Positions 56,696 through 64,000 of a stretch of DNA of 64,000 nt are shown here, in pieces; position 1 is the stretch's first letter; each line of letters starts with the position of its first letter. The stretch spans positions 40,001 to 104,000 of the forward strand of contig JBBHKE010002521.1 of assembly GCA_037447655.1 (NCBI GenBank), in the 5' to 3' direction. The position numbers and the translations under genes were made by a program. The DNA is from Zygnema cylindricum. Lineage: Eukaryota; Streptophyta; Zygnematophyceae; Zygnematales; Zygnemataceae. The notes beneath the pieces are model-generated. The model did no database searches. It was not told the origin of the DNA and saw only the letters and a list, made by a program, of their open reading frames with translations.

Positions 56696-59600
56696 TCAAG
56701 ACGAGACTTCTATATTATTATCCCTCCAATACCTCTGTAAAAACTCAGAATTTTTATCCTCTAAAGTCAACTCATCCTCAGGCCTTCCTAGATAATGCAC
56801 TTGCCAGAATATAGTATCACCAACCTTGAACCGTTGACCAACCCAATCTATTACCCATCTGTGGACTTCATGTTCTATAATTATTGAGGGATCCAATTCC
56901 AATTCTCCTTCAGTTGGTCGAAGATTCGCAGGTTTCAATTGGCTGATGTGTATCACAGGATGAATTTTTGTTGAAGGCGGGAAGTCCAATTTGGCAGCAA
57001 CTAACGATATCATCTCGATTACAATAAAATAGTCCAATGTACTTAGGAGTAAATTTCCCCGTAGGATCCGATTGTCCCTCAATCTTGCACTTGTAATGAG
57101 TTGTAGAAAGCCAAACCTTGTCACCTGTGCGTACTACCTAATCACCCCGTTTGCGGTTAGCATTTATTTTTTGCCTCCTTTGTGCCTCCACTAATGCATC
57201 CCGGACAGTTTTCCAAACTGTTTGAACGTATTCCCAAAACTCTGTTCCAGAACCTCTATTCTCTTGAGTGACCCCTGTTATTAAGTCCAATGCTTCTCTA
57301 GGTTGGTATCCGTATGCAACTTTAAATGGTGAGAATCCTGTACTAGCATGTTTACATGAATTGTATGTAAATTCCATTAATGGCAATTTAGATTCCCATG
57401 TGTTTTGAACTCCACTGCAAATAGTCCTAAGCATTTCCTTTAGTGTACGGTTCATCCTTTCTGTCTGTCCATCTGTCTGAGGATGATAAGCGTTACTCAT
57501 TTTCAATTCAGAGCCTAAATTTTGTTGTAATTTTTTCTTAAAAGCAGACGTAAATTTAGAATCTCTATCACTGACTATAGATAGAGGAGAGGGACTCCAT
57601 GATGTTTGACCACGTTGTCAAAATATAACTTTGCAATATCTACAATTGAATGAGTGGTTTTGCAAGGGATAAAGATTGCCATTTTACTGAACCTATCGAC
57701 TACGACCATGATACTGTCATTCCTTTTAGATGTAGCAGCCAACCTGACAATAAAATCCACACTGACAGATTCCCACGGTCTTTCGAGGATATCCAAAGGT
57801 TTTAAGAGACCTTTAGGTTTTTGGGTATTGGGTTTACTCTGTTGGCAAGAGACACAACTTTTCACGTGTTTTGACACCTCCTTTGCCATCCCAGGCCAAA
57901 ACAATCTACTTTGCAATCGACGAAGAATTTTATCTCGACCTAGATGTCCTAAATGCTCATGAGCTTCCCGTAAAATTTGTTTTCTTAAGTCCCACTTCAC
58001 GAATGCATAATCTATCCCCAATTTGCAAATACAGTAAACCATCCTCTAGTCTAAATTTTTTGACATGCCTCTCATTCAATCGGTCAGAATTTCCTCCCGA
58101 AATTTTCTTGTAAATCACGAAAAAATAAGGATCTTTATCATAACCATTTCTAACTGTATCTAAAAACAATTCATCTCAAACCATAACACTTATTTCAAAA
58201 CATCTACTTAAAGGATCTGCGACTACATTTGTCTTCCCAGGAATATGTTTGACATTAAATTTGAAATATGCTTATTTCTGCATCCACCTAACTTGTCTAC
58301 CAGTCATAATCTGCGCATCACTTAATCTCTGTAAATAAAAGAGTGCTTTATTATCAGAGTGAACTGTAAATTCTTTATTATGCAAATAACAACGCCATTT
58401 CACCAATGCATGTACAATTGCAAGTAATTCCTTTTCCTGTGCTGTATAGTTCTTTTCAGCATCATTGAATTTTCTGGACTCAAAAGCAATAGGATGAAAG
58501 TGTTTGCCGACCTTTTGACTTATGACTGCACCTAGACCTTTATCAGATGCATCTGTAGTGATCAGAACTTCAAATTCCCCGACAGGGTCAGGATACACCT
58601 GTGTAGGGGCAGAGGTCAACTTCCCTTTTAATTTGTCGAATGCTCCCTCGTGATCAGCTCCCCTCACAAACGTCTCCTTCTCCCGAAGTAAATCCGTCAA
58701 AGGTGCGGCGATCATACTGAAATTCCTGATAAATTTCCTGTAATAAGTGGTCAATCCCAAAAACGATCTAACTTCTGTGACATTAGTAGGTTGTTTCCAA
58801 TTTTAGATTGCTAAAATTTTAGATGGATCTGTTTTAACACCTTACCCACTAACTATATGTCCCAAAAATAATTGTTCACTTTTCAGTAAACTAGATTTTG
58901 ACAATTTTCCATATAATTTTCTTTCTCTTAACCTTTCCAACACTTTTTTTAAATGAATTATATGTTGTTCTTTAGATTCACTGTAAACTAAAATATCATC
59001 TATAAACACTTGGACAAACTCATCTATGTAATTTGAAAAGGTTTGGTTCATTAATCTTTGGTAGGTAGGCGGTGCATTCGTTAAGCCGAATGGCATCACT
59101 ATCCATTCGAAATGACCCACCCTAGTCTGAAAGCAGTTTTATCAACATCTTCAATTCTAATTGGCACCTGATTAAAGCCACTACGCAGGTCAATCAACGA
59201 AAATACTTTAGCACCTTTTAAACGATCTATCAAATCAGAAATTAAAGGTAACGGATACTTATCCTTCACCGTAATCTTGTTCAGACTATGATAATCGACA
59301 CACATTCTCAACCTTCCGTCTTTCTTTTTGACGAAGAGAACAAGTGCTTTGTACGGTGATTTGCTAGGTTGAATATGTCATTTCTCTAGGAGTTATTTGA
59401 TCTGTTTTTTTAACTCCTCCTGCTCAAAGAAACTGTGTTTATAAATTCCTGTGACCAGAGGATTATATCCAGGTTCAAGGTTAATAACATGTTCTACATC
59501 TCGGGAAGGTGGCCTCCCTGAGGGTAAGTCATTTGGGAAAACATCTCTAAATTCAAAAATCAAATCTTTAAAAGCAACATCAGATGTATTAATGTCAGTT

Positions 59601-60470
59601 ACAAAATCAGATTTTTGTTTTTCGAAAGTTTTAGTGGAGTCTGATTTAGTGATGACATCAATGTTAGTGTTTTCTCCCCCCCTTTCATCAGTAATTGCCT
59701 CAGTTACTAATAACAAGAAAGCATGATTTGTTTTATCTTTTAAGTGATTTTTAAATTGTTTAGCAGATATCAAATCTTCCACTCCCAATCTGGTTATGTT
59801 ATTTATATGATTCCTATGCAATTTCTTAGGAGATAATGCTTGCAAAACCTTCCAACCGTTTTCAGACCTCACTTTCAAGGTGTTAATTTCCCAATTAATT
59901 TGAGGATTCTGTTCAGTTAACCAAGGCTTTCCCAAAATTAGTTCTTCACTTCCCAAACTCATTATTTCACACACAACTTTCATTTTATGACCCTGGATAT
60001 CAACTTCTATCGTGTCAGTTTGTAAGTCTAATGTGGACTTATTACCATTTGCCACTTGAACATGTAAAGGCTTTTCCCTTATGATAGTAGGAATTTTATT
60101 TTCCTTTACAAACTTATGTGAAATAAAATTATGTGTGGCACCTGAATCAACCATTACTTTCAACCGTTTTCCTTCCACTAATGATTCGAATCTAATCAAA
60201 CTGTGTCTGGTGTCATCATTACTTAACTGTCCTAACATAGGTCTATTGTTGAGAATTTCATCAGAAGGATTCTCTAAACTATGCAGTGTAGTGAGAATCA
60301 TAATAAATTCAGCTATCCTAACTTTTCCATTCATTAATTTGCCCTCCAAAGTTAACTCTTTAACTTCTGGATCCGGTCGACTCAACTGAGGACTTTCAGT
60401 TAGTCCTTTCTGTTTCCCACCTCTTGGGCTTCTTGCTCAGCTAGGTATAATGCAATATCCTTTTGGAGAC
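56696..60470 (-). pseudogene. gypsy-D pol (PR-RT-RH-IN-chromodomain-like)
   Basis: Better preserved than in gypsy-A. The frame 60385-59393 (330 aa) holds the protease (VMVDSGATHNFISHKF) and the linker towards RT. RT frames are 59311-59099 ([20 protein letters not shown]) and 59120-58842 (FIDDILVYSES). RNase H is 58760-58272 (TTDASDKGLGAVISQ). Integrase is 58042-57575 and 57506-57138 (HLGHLGRDK, SVDFIVRL, YHPQTDGQTERMNRTLKEM). The C-terminal frame 57124-56696 ends with a chromodomain-like segment (FWQVHYLGRPEDELTLED). Breaks shared with gypsy-A lie near 59390 (TAA and TGA), 59127 (1-bp deletion) and 58840 (TAA). A further shift near 57590 is private. Confidence 0.92.
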
Positions 60471-60476
60471 CTTCAT

Positions 60477-61722
60477 TTACTTCGGTTGTTTTGAGAGAAA
60501 ACCTTTATCTGTACAGTCTTTAGCGTAATGATTTGGACCTCCGCATTTGAAACAAGTGACTTTCTTTTTGGGTTTTATGCACTCTCTACTAAAATGTCCC
60601 TCCTCTCCACAGTTATAACAGTTAACCTTTTTCAGTTGTGCACACTCAAATGCTCTATGACCCTTTTTCTGACAAATAGTGCATGTGGGGATGGTAAGGT
60701 TAGGCTTCTGGGCATTTATGTTTTGTTTAGGACTTTTAATGTACCCCCCTCTATTGTTAAATTTATTTCCTACATTAACACTATGTCCACCCCTTTGATT
60801 TCCCCTGAAGATATTTTGCTTATTCACCAGACCAGCATTCTGACCCTTTTCAACAAATTCCTCCTCATCCCACTCTGATACTTCATTCAAATTACCCCTG
60901 AGTGATCGAGTTTCCCGATTATACCCCAACTGATCCTCTAATTCCAATGACTTATCTTGTAATTCCTTCAAATTATTAAATTTTTGATGTTTTAGTTCTG
61001 ATTTCAGTATAGGATTCAAATAGTTCAAGAAATGCAAATTAGCCATTTCATCAGTCAAACCTATGACATGAAAACTAGATGAGTCAAATTCCACAATATA
61101 ATCCTTCACAGATCCAGTCTGCTTACAATTCAGCCACTTTTTTTCCATTCTGGATTTAAAAGTGACAGACAAGAAACGCGATTTTATCGCGGTTTTAAAA
61201 GTTTCCCAATCAGCATTATTAGGAATCAATTTAGACCTTCTCTGAATATAATACCAAATCTGAGCATCGCCTTTCAAACAGTTAACAGCAAAAGAAGTGT
61301 AATCATCGCGATCGCAATTTCTAGACTCCAAATAATATTCCATAAAAAATCCAAGCATCCAACTCATCAATCCTCTTACCATCAAACGATGGTGCCTCAC
61401 TAATAGACAATTTCAGATCTCTTATCTTCTTAGGTCTATCATGATCATCCTCCCTAAAACTGGCATTCCTTTTACTACTCTCACCCTTTTGGTCATTCAT
61501 ATCATTCTTGGTCTGAATTAAGTTAATAAGTTCATCTAATTTCTCATTTGAAACATTTCCATTTTCTTTGACAACTTTCAATTCATTTTTCAATTCGGAA
61601 ATGGTTTCATCCATAGCGACAACATGATTATTAAATCTTTTGACCAATTTCACAGTCCGCTTCTTCAACACATTTAACGCATTCTCTATTTCTCGTTTCC
61701 ATGCAAAATTTGCCATTATCAC
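60477..61722 (-). pseudogene. gypsy-D gag
   Basis: N-terminal frame 61722-61321 (MIMANFAWKREIENAL) and main frame 61400-60477 overlap but are out of register because of the same 2-bp deletion seen in gypsy-A (TTATGG near 61345). The main frame holds the capsid-type domain (ADWETFKTAIKSRF) and three intact zinc knuckles (CTICQKKGHRAFEC, CYNCGEEGHFSREC, CFKCGGPNHYAKDC). It ends at the same premature stop after FLSKQPK as gypsy-A. Confidence 0.92.
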
Positions 61723-61734
61723 ACAATGAAATCA

Positions 61735-62476
61735 AGCAAAAGAAAGATAGAGTATAATTTCCGAATGAAATTTGATGCAGATTTGAAGTCCTCAGATTGC
61801 TCTTATCCAAGACTTCTTCTCCTTAACAAATCCTTTAAAAATATCAATATCTAAGAAATTAAAAAGACATTGACAGTAAGTTAGTACAAATTCAAATTTT
61901 CAATTTCCCAACATTGAAACAGAAGGTAATAATTTCCCCACAAATTTTGCAATAGCAAAATTGAAAGCTCTCAAAGGTAAGATTTAACCATAAATTTTGC
62001 AACAGCAAAATTGAAATCAATCAAAAGTAACAATTTAGGGTTTGAAAAGTTTTGAGTCATTTCTGGACTCCTTTGCTCTTGAAGAAGTAAAGTACTCCAC
62101 TTTCCTTCTCCTCCATTAGCAAATTTCCCACCTCCCACTACATTAGGATCTTTATTCTCTCATCCTCACATCCTCACCCTTCATGGCTAAAAGCCCTCCC
62201 TCTACACATGAATCATTGCTAAGAGAAGGCAAGTTTGTTTAGCCTCTAGGTAATTGGAGTGAGCTTCAGCGGTGGCTACACTCCCCACCCCGCCTTAGTC
62301 CTGAGGACCTAAGCACGCCCCACATCTAACCAGCGGTCGCTGGCAGTGTGCTCACTTAGTTTCCCTGGAATCCCCTACCACTCACATTGTGGTTCCACCA
62401 ACCCGGGTTAGAGCACCCTCACCGGTCACGGCAGTCGATTTTCGGGTGAGCAAGCTTCTCTTTGGCTCCTAACAAA
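61735..62476 (-). other. gypsy-D leader
   Basis: Untranslated leader matching the gypsy-A leader, including the AAATTTTGCAA(T/C)AGCAAAATTGAAA repeats near 61940-62015. Confidence 0.75.
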
Positions 62477-62488
62477 GCTTTGATACCA
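62477..62488 (-). other. gypsy-D primer-binding site
   Basis: Minus-strand TGGTATCAAAGC, two bases from the LTR edge. Complementary to the initiator tRNA-Met 3' end with one mismatch. Confidence 0.85.
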
Positions 62489-62490
62489 TA

Positions 62491-63491
62491 TGTAAATTTT
62501 TTTACTACCTCTCTGAAAATCCCATTACTTCAATCAATCCCAACCACACATTCCACACATTGGAAAATACACATCCACATTGGACAACACTCACACAAGG
62601 ATAAACTTTAAATTAGAAGAAGCTTCTGTCCACATAACATTAGCTTGGTCTCTTGCCCTCGTGGCTCAACCCTTCTTATTAAAGTGTTTTCCACTACTTT
62701 CCACTCTTAATAATTCTATCTCTTAACTACTAAAACACTATTTAGTTAGTAAGAGATTTCAATGCAAAATGCCTTTTCTCCAATTTGGTATTAATCGCTC
62801 AGGACCAAGATCAACCGAAATTTCCACAAAAGTTTCCAAAGGAAAAGATGTCTACTCTCCTCTTACACTTCACTATTTATCCATCATCGCCTTGGACTCG
62901 CCAGGCCAGAGTCAACGCTCCGTTTTAACAGGCTATTACCTGGGCCAATCATTGATCAGCAAAGACTCAGACTGACCAATGCAAAAACGTGCGAAATCTC
63001 TTACTAACTACTTAGCACTTTACTAACCAATCAAACGTTACGTTTTACTGCGTAACATTTACGTGCAAAAGTGCGTTTCACTACGTAACATTTACGTGCA
63101 AAAGTGCGCGCCAAACGAAACGCGATTTCGCACGATCGTGCGTAACAAATTTCGCACGCGAAACTTCCTACGAAATTCCCTTAAGTGAAAGTGACGTTTC
63201 GTACGAAAATCTGTACGAAACGAACCACCGTGCATACTAAACGTTTCGTTAGAACTTTATGAAACGTACACGCATAATTTCGGTAGTAATTTGACCCTTA
63301 TCCCGTTTCAATGGTACCCACTTGTTATTTTGACCCCACGCTGTCACCTAAATACACCCATCGCTATAACTTTTATAATATAACTCCAAATAGCGTGATT
63401 CTTTCGCGGACGTCTACCAAATTTAGTACTCTAAAATCATAATACCTAAATACCCTTTTATAAACAAGTTCGATCAGCTATTAGTGTTACA
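62491..63491 (-). repeat. gypsy-D 5' LTR
   Basis: 1001 bp. About 35 bp longer than its partner because of a tandem duplication near 63041-63110 (two copies of ACGTAACATTTACGTG... style sequence with CAAAAGTGCG). The first bases (TGTAAATTTTTTT) have diverged from the family TGTAACAGGAT. Carries the same antisense 68-codon frame (62769-62975). Confidence 0.94.
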
Positions 63492-63496
63492 AAACC

Positions 63497-63790
63497 CCCT
63501 TAAATAATAAATAATCAAGGAAAAATCGTGATTTTTTACCGAAATCGGGGGGAAGGGGGTCCGCGGCGCGTCCGGGGAATATGACGTGCAGTTGAGTGTA
63601 CTGGCCGTACATTTACATGTACGGTCAGTTCATATATCGCCTATAGTTATCGTTATCGGTGTTATTGCCAACAAAAAACCGATAAATATCGGGTATTTAT
63701 CGGCGATAACACCGATAACGATATATCGTACCAATATATCGATTATCGGGTACCGGAAAAATGGTCCATATTGGTTATCGGCAAGTGAGC
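63497..63790. mobile_element. hAT-like element, right part, end lost
   Basis: Continues the element interrupted by gypsy-D. Words such as ATATATCGATTATCGGGTACC and TATCGGCAAGTG match the right sub-terminal part of the 29343 element. The expected terminal CGATACCCAACACTA is absent: homology stops near 63790. Confidence 0.6.
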
Positions 63791-63811
63791 TAACTTGTTA
63801 TTTTCGAACTA

Positions 63812-64000
63812 CACCGTGAATCGTTGTTAGACTAAAGAAATTATTAGTGTCAAAAATTAAATAGTGTCATTGATACTAATTTAGTGCCGGAGACGTGGCA
63901 GATTATGGTCCACGTCCTTAAATAGTATAATTTATTCTACTTAAGGCATCGATGTCAAAATTTTGGGGCGCCGATATAGAGTACATAAGTCTAATAACGA
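63812..64000. mobile_element. TA-type MITE, family C, copy 2 (cut by window end)
   Basis: Starts CACCGTGAATCG after TA (63810-63811) and shares GACGTGGCA(G/A)ATTATGG and TCCACGTCCTTAAATAG with the element at 1039. The right end lies at or just beyond the window edge (ending TCTAATAACGA). Confidence 0.75.

Larger units (their letters stand above)
55682..63491 (-). mobile_element. gypsy-D, Ty3/gypsy (chromovirus-like)
   Basis: Minus strand, 7810 bp, same family as gypsy-A and gypsy-C. LTRs 55682-56647 and 62491-63491. Left flank AAAAC (55677-55681); right flank AAACC, or AAAAC if one A of the run was lost at the junction. Gag and pol are broken by several lesions identical to those in gypsy-A. 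Confidence 0.93.

Noticed and set aside
55677-63496. Gypsy-D as a product of segmental duplication of gypsy-A
   Set aside because: Flanking DNA and target sequences differ (AGGGG versus AAAAC), and each has its own LTR length variants, so separate transposition is more likely.

Overview
The window is repeat-dense nuclear DNA, most likely from a land plant or close streptophyte relative. Ty1/copia elements, chromovirus-like Ty3/gypsy elements, initiator-tRNA primer sites and many short DNA transposons fill it. I found no convincing host gene, rRNA or functional tRNA. The organism assignment is inference: one primer site matches the plant initiator tRNA-Met anticodon arm, as I recall that tRNA.

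Layout. Positions 1-6140 hold at least seven short inverted-repeat elements. Most share a CACCG...ATTAGCGT-like terminus and a TA target, and one sits inside another (5400-5937 within 5382-6138). An 8-bp-target element lies at 4245-4522. A 245-bp tandem duplication (7421-7910) precedes a decayed minus-strand copia (8103-11351). Positions 11352-14865 contain unrecognised, partly coding-like DNA. Positions 14866-17745 hold three LTR fragments, two of them arranged head to head as a large inverted repeat.

Positions 18167-43022 are one old copia element (copia-B, target duplication CATAA) split by four separate insertions. These are a PIF/Harbinger-like MITE in its 5' LTR, gypsy-C in protease, gypsy-A in reverse transcriptase, and a solo LTR in RNase H. 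Gypsy-C in turn carries a hAT-like MITE and a second PIF-like MITE. Subtracting the insertions and their target duplications leaves about 5.93 kb, a normal copia length.

Positions 43998-47463 hold two more MITEs and a second solo LTR. Positions 47723-54176 are a complete, young minus-strand copia (copia-1). It has 1051-bp LTRs with about five differences between them, target duplication GAAGG and one uninterrupted 1452-codon gag-pol. Its primer site matches the anticodon arm of initiator tRNA-Met, which suggests half-tRNA priming. Positions 55682-63491 are gypsy-D, inserted in a hAT-like element. The window ends inside another TA-MITE.

Functionally, copia-1 is the only element that looks autonomous. 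Gypsy-A and gypsy-D share several identical inactivating lesions that gypsy-C lacks, so they probably descend from an already defective copy that was mobilised in trans.
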